Origin: Streptomyces iakyrus
GTDB lineage: Bacteria > Actinomycetota > Actinomycetes > Streptomycetales > Streptomycetaceae
Reading direction: 5' to 3'
Length of the DNA stretch: 64,000 nt
Assembly: GCF_000717055.1 (NCBI RefSeq)
Contig: NZ_JNXI01000003.1
Coordinates: 558,001-622,000, forward strand
The first letter of the stretch is position 1. Each line of letters starts with the position of its first letter. The notes under the pieces are model-generated. The model saw only the letters and a program-made list of their open reading frames with translations. It searched no databases and had not been told where the DNA came from. A program made the position numbers and the translations under genes. Positions 30,180-38,378 of this stretch are shown in pieces.

Positions 30180-31766
30180 CTACCAGGCGGTCTTGCGGTG
30201 CAGCTCCCACAACATCATGATCGTCGACGGGTCCAGGGCCCGCTCGGCGCCCGAGACGTCCCGGCTCGCCGCCACGTACTGCCGGCCCTGCCACAGCGGC
30301 AGCAGTCGCGCGTCCTCCACGAGGATCCGCTGGGCCTCCTCGAACTCCTTCTCCACACTCGCGCGGTCGCTCTCGCGGCGCGAGCGGGGCAGCAGATCGC
30401 CGGTGATCTCGGGGGCCGGGTAGGGCGTGCCGAGGGCGTTCTGGTCGCCGACGAACGGCGCGATGAAGTTCTCGGCGTCCGGGAAGTCGGGGAACCAGCC
30501 ACGCCCGAACACGGGGTACTCGCCCTTCTGGTAACCCTCGACGTAGGTCTTCCAGGGGCGGCTCTTCAGACTGATCGTGAACAGCCCGGAGGCTTCGAGC
30601 TGGCGCTCCAGCTCCTTGAACTCCCCAGCGGTCTCGGAGCCGTAGCGGTCGCTCGTGTACCAGAAGGTGAGCGGGACGCGCTGGTTGATGCCCGCCCCGG
30701 TGAGGATCTTGCGGGCCTTGGCGACGTCCGGGTCGCCGTAGTCGTCGAAGAAGCCCGTGGTGTGGCCCGTGAGGCCCTTGGGGACCATGGAGTAGAGCGG
30801 GTCGACGGTGTCCTTGTAGACCTTGTGGGCGATCGCCGCCCGGTCGACGACCTGCGCGATGGCCTGGCGCACGGCCTTCTTGTTCGCCCAGGAGTCCTTC
30901 GGGTTGAACACCAGGTAGTTGATGTCGGTGCCGGTGCCCTCGACGAGCTGGATCTCCTCGTCCTTGGAGGACTTGCTCTGGAGGTCGACGACGTCTCCGG
31001 CGGCCAGGCCGCGGTAGGTGACGTCGATGTCCTTGTCCCGCAGGGCCTTCACCATGGTGCCCGAGTCCTGGAAGTAGCGGACGGTCACCGCGTCGTTCCG
31101 GCGCTCGGCGTAGCCCGTGTAGGAGTCGTTGCGGACGAGGACGGCCTCCTTGCCCTCGGTGTACGAGTCGAGGGTGTACGGCCCGGACCCGACCACGTCG
31201 CCGTCCTTGCGCAGGCTGTCCCGCGGATAGGCCTGCGGGGACACGATCGACATGGCGGGGGTGGCGAGCACGAACGGGAAGGTCGCGTCGGGCTTGTTGA
31301 GGTGGAAGATCACCTCGCGGTCGTTGGGCGCCTGGACCCGCTCCAGGCTGCCCAGCAGACCGGCGGGGCCGCCGTTGACGTTGATCTTGCGGATCCGGTC
31401 GAACGAGTACTTCACGGCCTGGGCGTCGAGCGCGTCGCCGTTGGAGAACTTCAGGCCTTCGCGCAGCTCGCAGCGGTAGACCTGGTTCGAGGAGTCGCTG
31501 AAGCCGCAGCTCTCGGCGGCGTCCGGCTGGGGCGTGCTCGCGCCCGTCGGATAGCTCAGCAGCGTCTGGTAGATGTTGCGGAACAGCTCCCAGGAGCTGT
31601 CCCACGACGCGGCAGGGTCGAGCGTGCTGGGCGAGCTGGTGGTACCCACGACGATCGGCCCTTCGTCCTCCGGGGTGTCGGACGACAGCACGCCGCACCC
31701 GGCGAGCAGGGACGATATGGACGCGATGGCCGCCACCTGCCACAGGCACCGGTTCCGCTTGAACAC
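30180..31766 (-). CDS. Peptide-type ABC solute-binding lipoprotein (family 5)
   Basis: 528 residues from GTG 31766, placed seven bases after GAGGAG. Signal peptide with lipobox LLAGC at about 20-24. The family 5 binding fold is shown by VVGTTSSPSTLDPAASWDSS, LREGLKFSNGDALDAQAVKY and the closing STIMMLWELHRKTAW. It should capture peptides or similar solutes, but no permease or ATPase genes adjoin it, so it either serves a remote transporter or acts alone. Confidence 0.88.
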   Translation of the reverse strand: MFKRNRCLWQVAAIASISSLLAGCGVLSSDTPEDEGPIVVGTTSSPSTLDPAASWDSSWELFRNIYQTLLSYPTGASTPQPDAAESCGFSDSSNQVYRCELREGLKFSNGDALDAQAVKYSFDRIRKINVNGGPAGLLGSLERVQAPNDREVIFHLNKPDATFPFVLATPAMSIVSPQAYPRDSLRKDGDVVGSGPYTLDSYTEGKEAVLVRNDSYTGYAERRNDAVTVRYFQDSGTMVKALRDKDIDVTYRGLAAGDVVDLQSKSSKDEEIQLVEGTGTDINYLVFNPKDSWANKKAVRQAIAQVVDRAAIAHKVYKDTVDPLYSMVPKGLTGHTTGFFDDYGDPDVAKARKILTGAGINQRVPLTFWYTSDRYGSETAGEFKELERQLEASGLFTISLKSRPWKTYVEGYQKGEYPVFGRGWFPDFPDAENFIAPFVGDQNALGTPYPAPEITGDLLPRSRRESDRASVEKEFEEAQRILVEDARLLPLWQGRQYVAASRDVSGAERALDPSTIMMLWELHRKTAW

Positions 31767-31906
31767 GCGCACGCTCCTCGATCTGCCATACCAAGGGTCG
31801 GCAGACCATACCGCAGTGCCGCGCCCGCTGACCCTCCCCGGTTCATGACTTCTTGATCGATAAACCTTTGACGACGTTGTCATCGCGCTTTGCGGTGCTT
31901 TTACCG

Positions 31907-31947
31907 CCGGCACGGGCGCCGTTTGTGTCAACGGGCGCCCGTGCCGG
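31907..31947 (-). terminator. Long hairpin terminator after the SDR pair
   Basis: A 17-bp stem with one bulged G: CCGGCACGGGCGCCGTT pairs with AACGG(G)CGCCCGTGCCGG around a 6-base loop. It lies 20 bases past the stop of the leftward SDR gene. It is the longest hairpin noticed here. Confidence 0.75.
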
Positions 31948-31966
31948 TCCGCGTGCGCGGTCCTCG

Positions 31967-32731
31967 TCAGCCGGTTCCGGCGTTGAGGAAGATGCCGCCG
32001 TCCACCACGAGCGTCTGGCCGGTGACCCAGTCGGACTGCTCGGAGGTGAGGAACGCGGCTGCGCCGCCGATGTCGGAGGGCACGCCCAGCCGGCCCAGCG
32101 GGTAGGCCGCGGCGGCCTCCTCCTCCCGGCCCTCGTACAGGGCCTGGGCGAACTTGGTCTTCACGACGGCCGGGGCGATCGCGTTGACCCGGACCTTGGG
32201 TGCGAACTCGTGCGCGAGCTGCACGGTCAGGTTGATCATCGCGGCCTTGCTGACGCCGTACGCGCCGATGAAGGGCGAGGGCGACAGGCCCGCGACGGAG
32301 GCGATGTTGACGATCGCTCCGCCGTTGTCCTTCTGCCAGGCGTGCCACGTGCGCTGGGCGAAGCCGAGGGCCGAGACGACGTTGGTCTCGAAGACCTTGC
32401 GGGCGACGTTCAGGTCGAGGTCGGCGATCGGCCCGAACACCGGGTTCGTGCCCGCGTTGTTGACCAGGTAGTCGACGCGCCCGAAGGCCTCCATCGTGCG
32501 CTCGACGGCGACGGCCTGGTGGGCCTCGTCGTGCGCCTTGCCCGCCACGTAGACCGCGCGGTCGGCACCGAGCTGCTCGACGGCCTCCTTGAGGGCGTCC
32601 TCGTTGCGGCCGGTGATGCACACGCGGTCACCACGCGCGACGAGGGCCTCGGCGACGCCGTAGCCGATGCCGCGGCTGGCGCCCGTGACGAGGGCGACCT
32701 TGCCGGAAAGTTCCACGGAAGTCATGTTCAT
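31967..32731 (-). CDS. SDR-family oxidoreductase
   Basis: 254 residues. TGASRGIG at 16-23 (cofactor), NNAG at 91-94, catalytic Ser 145, Tyr 158 and Lys 162 are all present, as is the C-terminal VDGGIFLNAG. A classical NAD(P)H-dependent short-chain dehydrogenase acting on a ketone or acyl substrate. Follows the FabG-like gene by six bases, so the two form one operon ending at the hairpin at 31907. Confidence 0.88.
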   Translation of the reverse strand: MNMTSVELSGKVALVTGASRGIGYGVAEALVARGDRVCITGRNEDALKEAVEQLGADRAVYVAGKAHDEAHQAVAVERTMEAFGRVDYLVNNAGTNPVFGPIADLDLNVARKVFETNVVSALGFAQRTWHAWQKDNGGAIVNIASVAGLSPSPFIGAYGVSKAAMINLTVQLAHEFAPKVRVNAIAPAVVKTKFAQALYEGREEEAAAAYPLGRLGVPSDIGGAAAFLTSEQSDWVTGQTLVVDGGIFLNAGTG

Positions 32732-32737
32732 CGTCCC

Positions 32738-33499
32738 TTAGTCGAGCGGTCCGCCGGCCACGTACAGCACCTGGCCGGAGACGAACCCGGCCGCCTCGCC
32801 GGTGAAGAAGGCGATGGCGTTGGCGATGTCCTCCGGCTCGCCGACCCGGGCCACCGGGATCTGGGTGGCGGCGGCGGCCTTGAAGTCCTCGAAGCCCATG
32901 CCGACGCGGTCGGCGGTGGCCTTGGTCATCTCGGTGGCGATGAAACCGGGGGCGACGGAGTTGGCGGTGACGCCGAACTTGCCGAGTTCCTTGGCCAGGG
33001 TCTTGGTGAAGCCCTGCAGGCCCGCCTTGGCGGCCGAGTAGTTCACCTGGCCGCGGTTGCCGAGCGCGGACGACGACGACAGGTTGACGATCCGGCCGAA
33101 GCCCGCGTCCACCATGTGCTTCTGGCAGGCCTTGGACATCAGGAAGGCGCCGCGCAGGTGCACGTTCATGACGGTGTCCCAGTCGGAGACGCTCATCTTG
33201 AACAGCAGGTTGTCGCGCAGCACGCCCGCGTTGTTGACCAGGATCGTCGGCGCGCCGAGCTCCTGGGCGATCCGGGCGACGGCCGCCTCGACCTGTGCCT
33301 CGTCCGAGACGTCGCATCCGACCGCGAGGGCCTTGCCGCCCGCGGCGGTGATCTTCTCGACGGTGTCCTTGCAGGCCGCCTCGTCGAGGTCGAGCACGGC
33401 GACCGCGCGGCCCTCGGCGGCCAGTCGTACGGCGGTGGCGGCACCGATGCCGCGCGCGGCACCGGTCACGACGGCGACCCGCTGCTCAGTGGTGGACAT
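32738..33499 (-). CDS. FabG-like 3-oxoacyl reductase (SDR)
   Basis: 253 residues. TGAARGIG at 12-19, CDVSD at 62-66, NNAGVLRDNLLFKM at 89-102, catalytic Ser near 142, Tyr 154 and Lys 158. NNAGVLRD and the MxxxxWDxVMxVHL region are typical of FabG and PhaB-type 3-oxoacyl-ACP/CoA reductases. GAGGAG precedes the ATG. A TetR-type palindrome upstream suggests regulation by an acyl-CoA-responsive repressor encoded elsewhere. Confidence 0.88.
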   Translation of the reverse strand: MSTTEQRVAVVTGAARGIGAATAVRLAAEGRAVAVLDLDEAACKDTVEKITAAGGKALAVGCDVSDEAQVEAAVARIAQELGAPTILVNNAGVLRDNLLFKMSVSDWDTVMNVHLRGAFLMSKACQKHMVDAGFGRIVNLSSSSALGNRGQVNYSAAKAGLQGFTKTLAKELGKFGVTANSVAPGFIATEMTKATADRVGMGFEDFKAAAATQIPVARVGEPEDIANAIAFFTGEAAGFVSGQVLYVAGGPLD

Positions 33500-33516
33500 G
33501 ACTGCTACTCCTCAGG

Positions 33517-33530
33517 TGAGCGACCGCTTA
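33517..33530. promoter_or_regulatory. TetR-type palindrome before the SDR operon
   Basis: TGAGCGACCGCTTA, close to the palindrome TNAGCG-N2-CGCTNA, 18 bases upstream of the FabG-like start codon and just before GAGGAG. Actinobacterial TetR regulators of fatty-acid-type genes use sites of this form. Confidence 0.5.
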
Positions 33531-33729
33531 GTACCTTCAGTGGGTGTGACGCTAGAAGCCCTGGCACGCGGTGTCAACGGCCGGAGGCGGCATGTGATCC
33601 ATCACCCGGGCCCACCCTGCCCGGCGGCACCGTCCGGGACACCCGATCGGCCTACGGACACGCGCCGCCGCACCGCTCGGCGCCTAGCGTCGGAGCGCGA
33701 GCCACCCGTGGCCGGAAGGGAGGCGCTCC

Positions 33730-34236
33730 ATGCGCCGTCGCACCGGTGCCATCGGCACGCTGTTCGCGATCGCCGCGATCGTGCCGCTGGCCGACCCCGC
33801 TCATGCCCGGCAGGACCTGGACTGCCGTGATTTCGCCTTCCAGGAGGACGCGCAGGCCGCCTTCGAAGCGGAACCGGGCGACCCCCACCGACTCGACGAG
33901 GACCCGGGTCCGGACGACGGCATCGCGTGCGAGGCGTTGCCCCGCGTGGGCTCGGGCGTCATCTCCCCCGTCCGGCCGTTCGCCTCCGCCGGCCCTTCCC
34001 CGTCGGTGAGCCCCTCCCCGACCGCTAGCCCGTCCGTCAGCCCGTCCGGGTCCGCGAGCCCGTCAGTGCCCGGCACCACGGCGCCCACGACCGCCCCTTC
34101 CCGCGGTGTGCGGGGCGGGGCCGGGGGTGCGGTGTCCTGGGGGCCGAGCGACTGGGAGACGGGGATCGGCCTGACCTTCGCGGCGGGTGCCGTCCTCGCG
34201 GCCGGCTGCCTGGTGAGACGCCGCCGCAGGCACTGA
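33730..34236 (+). CDS. Secreted excalibur-domain protein
   Basis: 168 residues. Signal peptide 1-26, then an excalibur calcium-binding domain (DLDCRDFAFQEDAQAAFEAE to DEDPGPDDGIACEALP, about 29-70) with the DxDxDGxxCE pattern. A Ser/Pro-rich wall-spanning linker (84-125) and a C-terminal membrane helix with RRRRRH tail follow. A surface-anchored protein, role unknown. Confidence 0.8.
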   Translation: MRRRTGAIGTLFAIAAIVPLADPAHARQDLDCRDFAFQEDAQAAFEAEPGDPHRLDEDPGPDDGIACEALPRVGSGVISPVRPFASAGPSPSVSPSPTASPSVSPSGSASPSVPGTTAPTTAPSRGVRGGAGGAVSWGPSDWETGIGLTFAAGAVLAAGCLVRRRRRH

Positions 34237-34255
34237 CGTACCGGCGCGGTGTCCG

Positions 34256-34669
34256 TCACCGCACCAGCAGGTCCAGCAACCGCTCGGTCTCCGCCGCCGG
34301 GTCCGTGGTCAGGCCGGTGTGCACGGGGCCGGGCTGGACGATCGTGGAGCGGGGGGCGACGAGCCAGCGGAAGCGGCGGCCCGGGTCGTCGGACGCTGCC
34401 TGGCCGGCCGCGGAGCCGCCCGCGCAGAGGCTTTCGACCGCGCTCAGGGCGGCCCGGACCCCGGCCACGTCGGCCCGGGGGTCGAGGGCCAGCAGGCGGG
34501 TCTCGTCGAGGTGGGTGCGGGCACCGACGTACGCCTCGGCGCGGCAGTAGACGAGGACCCCGGCGTTGACGCACTCGCCGCGTTCGATGCGCGGGACGAC
34601 GCGCAGGACGGCGTACTCGTAGACGTGGCGGTCCCGCGGTCCGCCCTTGATGATGTGCCGGTCGTTCAC
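34256..34669 (-). CDS. DUF3037 family protein
   Basis: 137 residues from GTG 34669, which overlaps the stop of the HipA-like gene (GTGA). HVYEYAVLRVVPRIERGECV, then NAGVLVYCRAEAYVGART at about 15-52 is the DUF3037 core. The family has no known function but is regularly found beside HipA-like kinases. The tight overlap implies a fixed protein ratio and a joint role. Confidence 0.8.
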   Translation of the reverse strand: MNDRHIIKGGPRDRHVYEYAVLRVVPRIERGECVNAGVLVYCRAEAYVGARTHLDETRLLALDPRADVAGVRAALSAVESLCAGGSAAGQAASDDPGRRFRWLVAPRSTIVQPGPVHTGLTTDPAAETERLLDLLVR

Positions 34670-35421
34670 TTCAGCCCCTGGATGCGGTCGTGGATGACGG
34701 CGGCCCGGGCGAGCAGCGGGCGCGCATAAGCCTGCCTCAGGTCGTCCGGCGCGGCGAAGCCCGGCTCGTCCGTGAGCCAGGCGTCCGGGATCTGTGCGGT
34801 GACGTCGGCGAGGAGTTCGTCCGTGACCAGGGGCGCCAACTCGGCCGCGGCAGAGGCGACATCGGGCGCGAAGGACGCCAGCGCGTGCTCGGAGGCGTCG
34901 TACGGGCGGGCGGCGGAGGCGTCCACGCCGGGCCAGTTGTGGTGCCAGATCATCGTCGCGCCGTGGTCGACGAGCCACAGCTCGCCCCGCCACCTCAGCA
35001 GGTTGGGATTGCGCCAGGACCGGTCGACGTTGTTGATCAGCGCGTCGAACCAGACCACCCGGCCTGCCTCTTCGGGGCTCACCGGGAACGCGAGCGGGTC
35101 GAACCCGAGCGCGCCGGAGAGGAAGTCCATGCCGAGGTTGGTGCCGCCGCTGGACCTCAGCAGGCTCTGCACCTGCTCGTCCGGTTCACCGAGACCCAGC
35201 TCCGGGTCGAGGTCGACGGTGACCAGGCGCGGCATCCGCAGCCCGAGCCGGCGGGCGAGTTCGCCGCAGACGACCTCGGCGACCAGTGTCTTGCGACCCT
35301 GTCCCGCACCGGTGAACTTCAGGACGTAGGTGCCGGAGTCGTCGGCCTCGACCAGGCCCGGCAGCGAACCGCCCTCGCGCAGGGGCGCGATGAATCGGGT
35401 CGCGATCACTTCCTTGAGCAT
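34666..35421 (-). CDS. HipA-like kinase-fold protein
   Basis: 251 residues. YVLKFTGAGQGRKTLVAEVV at about 31-50 is a nucleotide-binding-type start, WFDALINNVDRSWRNPNLL (NxxDR) is the catalytic-loop-like segment, and LWLVDHGATMIWHHNW the DHG (DFG-type) metal motif. Shorter than HipA (about 440) and lacking its N-terminal subdomain. Leaderless: TAACCT (35428-35433, complement) ends six bases before the ATG. Paired with DUF3037; substrate unknown. Confidence 0.8.
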   Translation of the reverse strand: MLKEVIATRFIAPLREGGSLPGLVEADDSGTYVLKFTGAGQGRKTLVAEVVCGELARRLGLRMPRLVTVDLDPELGLGEPDEQVQSLLRSSGGTNLGMDFLSGALGFDPLAFPVSPEEAGRVVWFDALINNVDRSWRNPNLLRWRGELWLVDHGATMIWHHNWPGVDASAARPYDASEHALASFAPDVASAAAELAPLVTDELLADVTAQIPDAWLTDEPGFAAPDDLRQAYARPLLARAAVIHDRIQGLK

Positions 35422-35618
35422 CGTCCCAGGTTACTGACGTACGCGGCGGTCGCGGCGATGGCCTCGCGGCACCGGGCCGGAACCCGACAGCCAACCGACA
35501 GCTCCGCTTTACCCGTGTCCTTCCGCGAACGGGCCAGGATTTCGGGAGTGTCTGAACAGCCGGTCCGCAAGGGCCGTACCTCTCCGCAGATCACGAAACC
35601 CCCGGAAGGAACGTCAGC

Positions 35619-36107
35619 ATGACCAGCGAATCAGTTCAGCCGATGTCGGGACCGAGCCGCCGCACCGTCGTGGCGGCGGTTGGCGCGGCGGGGCTCACCG
35701 TGGCGCTGACGGCGTGCGGGTCGGACGACAAGGCGTCCGACCCGTCCACCGAACAGGGCGCCGCCGGCGGCGGCGCGACGAACGAAGGGGGCGGCTCGTC
35801 CGCCGGAGCGGGAGCCGGTGGTGCGGCGCTCGCGAAGACCACCGACATCCCCGAAGGCAGCGGCAAGATCTTCAAGGACGAGAAGGTGGTGGTCTCGCAG
35901 CCGGCCGCGGGCGACTACAAGGCCTTCTCGACGATCTGCACCCACCAGAACTGTCCGATGGTGGACCTCAAGGACGACGTCATCTCCTGCGCCTGCCACG
36001 GCAGTCAGTTCTCCGTCCTCGACGGCAGTGTGAAGAAGGGCCCCGCGGTCAAGCCGCTGGAGGCGAAGAAGGTGACGGTGAACGGCGACTCCATCACGCT
36101 CGCCTGA
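35619..36107 (+). CDS. Tat-exported Rieske [2Fe-2S] lipoprotein
   Basis: 162 residues. Twin-arginine signal SRRTVVAAVGAAGLTVALTA with lipobox LTAC (30-33), a Gly/Ala/Ser linker, then the Rieske domain with CTHQNC (Cys 107, His 109) and CACHGSQF (Cys 124, His 127); Cys 112 and 126 would form the disulfide. A small outer-surface electron carrier, partner unknown. GGAAGGAA precedes the ATG. Confidence 0.9.
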   Translation: MTSESVQPMSGPSRRTVVAAVGAAGLTVALTACGSDDKASDPSTEQGAAGGGATNEGGGSSAGAGAGGAALAKTTDIPEGSGKIFKDEKVVVSQPAAGDYKAFSTICTHQNCPMVDLKDDVISCACHGSQFSVLDGSVKKGPAVKPLEAKKVTVNGDSITLA

Positions 36108-36744
36108 TTCCGCCCCATCGCTCCAGGCACGCCAGCACCTCGTCCGTGGTCGCGACCGTGGCGACCAACGCGAGGGTGTGGCGGATCATCGCGGGGGTGT
36201 AGTCGGACGGCACCCCCGCGATGGCGTCCGCCGGGACGACGACGGTGTAGCCGCGGTTCACGGCGTCGAACACTGCGTTCGGCACGGCCACGTTGGCTGA
36301 GACCCCGGTCACGATCAGCGTGCGGCAGCCGAGGTTGCGCAGCAGCGGGTCGACGTCGGTGCCCGTGAGGGGTGACAGCCCGTGCAGCCGCCGTACGACG
36401 AGGTCCTCCTCGGCGACCTCGATCGGGGCGACCACTCGCACCGCCGGTGTGCCCGCCAGCTGCTGGACGGGCAGCCGGGCGGCGGCGCGGAACAGACGGG
36501 CGTTGCTGTTGGCGCCGCGGCCGTCGGGGCGGCGCTCGGCGACGGCGTGCACCACCTGGACGCCCCCGGTGTGAGCGGCAGCCACCAGACGGGCGACGTT
36601 GGCGAGAGCACCGCCGGCGCGTGCCTGTTCGGCGAGTTCGGGCAGGGCGCTGTCCTCCCCGACGACGCCCTCCTGGCACTCGACGGTGAGCAGCACGGTG
36701 GTGCGCGGTTCGAGGAGTTCGCTGAGCGCTTCGTACGAGGGCAC
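36094..36744 (-). CDS. Isochorismatase-fold protein lacking the catalytic triad
   Basis: 216 residues from GTG 36744, with AGGGGGA upstream. The fold is clear (TVLLTVECQEGVV at 16-28, DLVVRRLHGLSPLTGTDVDP at 114-133, LIVTGVSANVAVPNAVFDAV at 143-162). At the usual Asp-Lys-Cys triad it has Glu 22, Arg 119 and Ala 153. Without the Cys it cannot use the known covalent mechanism. It may be a binding protein or use another chemistry. The 3' end overlaps the Rieske gene by 14 bases. Confidence 0.82.
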   Translation of the reverse strand: MPSYEALSELLEPRTTVLLTVECQEGVVGEDSALPELAEQARAGGALANVARLVAAAHTGGVQVVHAVAERRPDGRGANSNARLFRAAARLPVQQLAGTPAVRVVAPIEVAEEDLVVRRLHGLSPLTGTDVDPLLRNLGCRTLIVTGVSANVAVPNAVFDAVNRGYTVVVPADAIAGVPSDYTPAMIRHTLALVATVATTDEVLACLERWGGIRRA

Positions 36745-36822
36745 GGGTTTCCCCCTGTCACCGGCGGACGGGCGGGCGAGCGTAACCACCATTGCGCACG
36801 GACGGAAGAGCACTCATCCTTT

Positions 36823-36839
36823 TCTGACGTGATGTCAGA
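36823..36839. promoter_or_regulatory. Inverted repeat TCTGAC-N5-GTCAGA
   Basis: A perfect 6-bp inverted repeat with a 5-base spacer, 40 bases upstream of the split-barrel gene at 36879. It has the same CTGAC-N5-GTCAG layout as the site at 45851-45867. Probably an operator for a regulator encoded elsewhere. Confidence 0.5.
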
Positions 36840-36878
36840 GGATCTCCTCTGGCACGACGTGGGAGAAAGAGGGGGCGC

Positions 36879-37349
36879 ATGACCGTCACGCAGCAGCGCA
36901 GAGGCCGGAAGATCATGATGACGCCGGGCGAGCTGGACGACTTCCTGACCACCCAGCGCACCTGCCGGGTCGCCACGGTGTCGTCCGGCGGGGCGCCGCA
37001 CGTGAGCACGCTGTGGTTCGCCTGGGACGGCGCGTCGATGTGGCTGTACTCGGTCGTGCGCAGCAAGCGCTGGACCGACCTGCGGCGCGACCCGAGGGTG
37101 GCGATCGTGGTCGACACCGGCGAGGAGTACGACGAGCTGCGCGGCGCCGAGCTGTCCGGCACGGTCGAGTTCGTGGGCGAGATACCGCGCACGGGCGAGC
37201 TGCGCGCCGAACTCGACGTCCCGGAGACGCTGTTCGCGCGGAAGAACTTCAGCCTGGAGGAGATGCCGCACGACGGCCGGCACGCCTGGATCCGGCTGAC
37301 GCCGGAGAAGATCGTCTCCTGGGACTTCCGCAAACTCGCCGGGCAGTAG
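36879..37349 (+). CDS. PNPOx-like split-barrel (FMN/F420) protein
   Basis: 156 residues. MTPGELDDFLTTQRTCRVATV, then GAPHVSTLWFAWDGASMWLY are typical of the pyridoxamine-5'-phosphate-oxidase-like fold, which in actinobacteria often binds F420 or FMN. SKRWTDLRRDPRVAIVVD is the usual phosphate-contact region. AGAGGGGG precedes the ATG. Substrate unknown; an inverted repeat upstream suggests regulated expression. Confidence 0.8.
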   Translation: MTVTQQRRGRKIMMTPGELDDFLTTQRTCRVATVSSGGAPHVSTLWFAWDGASMWLYSVVRSKRWTDLRRDPRVAIVVDTGEEYDELRGAELSGTVEFVGEIPRTGELRAELDVPETLFARKNFSLEEMPHDGRHAWIRLTPEKIVSWDFRKLAGQ

Positions 37350-37400
37350 CCGCTCCCCGCAGCTCCGGCCGCGGCCCGGGCAGCAGCCGCTGCCGGGACC

Positions 37401-38303
37401 TCAGCCGGCGCTCTCCCCCGCCGCGCGCAAGGCCTGCACCGCCGCCCGGATCGACGGGCGGCGGTCCGCGTCCGCGCGCCAGACGACGTACACGTGCCGC
37501 CGGACCCGCTGTCTGAGGGGCACGGTCACGACCCCGGCGGGCACGGGACGGCGGCCGAGCACAGGGGCGATGCACACCCCGAGCCCCGCGGCGACCAGCG
37601 CCAGCTGGGTGTGGTTCTCGGCGGCGCGGTGGCCGACGATCGGTTCGACGCCCTTGGAGCGCAGGGTGAACATCAGCCACTCGTGGCAGAACTCGCCCTC
37701 GCCCCAGGTGATCCACTCGTCGTCGGCGAACTCGGCGAGATCCACCTCCTCGCGCGCCGCGAGCCGGTGGGCCACCGGCATGGCGACCTCGGCCGGGTCG
37801 TCCAGGATCGACGCCTTGACCAGCCCGTCGGGCAGCGCCATCGGCTTGTTGTACCAGTCGAGCACCACGGCGAGGTCGAGGTCGCCGCGCACGACCCCGG
37901 CGATGCCGAGCTCCGGTTCGAGCTCGCAGGAGCGCAGGCGGAGCGCGGGGTGCTGCTCGCGCAGCGCAGCCAGTGCGTGGGGGAACAGCCCCCGCGCGGC
38001 AGTCGGGAACGCCGACAGCCTGAGCTCGCCGACGACCTGTCCGCGCTGCGCCTCCAAGTCCGACTGGGCGAGTTCGACCTGGGACAGGATGCGTGCGGCG
38101 TGCTCGGCGAGCAGCCGGCCCGCGTCGGTGAGCCGCACGCCCCGCCCGTTCTTGGCGAGGAGCTGCTGTCCGACCTCCCGTTCCAGCTTGGAGAGCTGCT
38201 GCGAGACGGCGGACGTGGTGATGTGCAGCCCCTCGGCCGCGCCGCTGACCGAGCCGTGCCGGGCGAGGGCATCGAGGGTGCGCAGGCGCTCCAGATTCAA
38301 CAT
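37401..38303 (-). CDS. LysR-family transcription regulator
   Basis: 300 residues. HTH at 3-60 (LERLRTLDALARHGSVSGAA, then HITTSAVSQQLSKLEREVG), substrate-binding domain from about 90. ELEPELGIAGVVRGDLDLAV and YNKPMALPDGLV point to a subfamily often next to DMT exporters. Divergent from the EamA gene with 75 bases between, so it most likely activates or represses that exporter. Confidence 0.9.
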   Translation of the reverse strand: MLNLERLRTLDALARHGSVSGAAEGLHITTSAVSQQLSKLEREVGQQLLAKNGRGVRLTDAGRLLAEHAARILSQVELAQSDLEAQRGQVVGELRLSAFPTAARGLFPHALAALREQHPALRLRSCELEPELGIAGVVRGDLDLAVVLDWYNKPMALPDGLVKASILDDPAEVAMPVAHRLAAREEVDLAEFADDEWITWGEGEFCHEWLMFTLRSKGVEPIVGHRAAENHTQLALVAAGLGVCIAPVLGRRPVPAGVVTVPLRQRVRRHVYVVWRADADRRPSIRAAVQALRAAGESAG

Positions 38304-38378
38304 GTAAGCAATGCTACGCAGTACCGGGTGCGAAATCTCGATTGTGCTACGAGGTTCCGGTGCCACATCGTGGCTGCC

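Noticed and set aside
30112..32621. Large frames (565 and 813 codons) extending the solute-binding gene
   Set aside because: The 813-codon frame joins the lipoprotein to an antisense-like reading of the SDR gene. A signal peptide and GAGGAG fix the true start at 31766.
34256..35421. Classical HipBA toxin-antitoxin system
   Set aside because: No HipB-like HTH gene is present and the kinase-fold protein is much shorter than HipA; only a HipA-like assignment is supported.
37494..38378. N-terminal extension of the EamA transporter in the same frame
   Set aside because: It is antisense to the LysR gene. The transporter starts at ATG 38379 at its first membrane helix.
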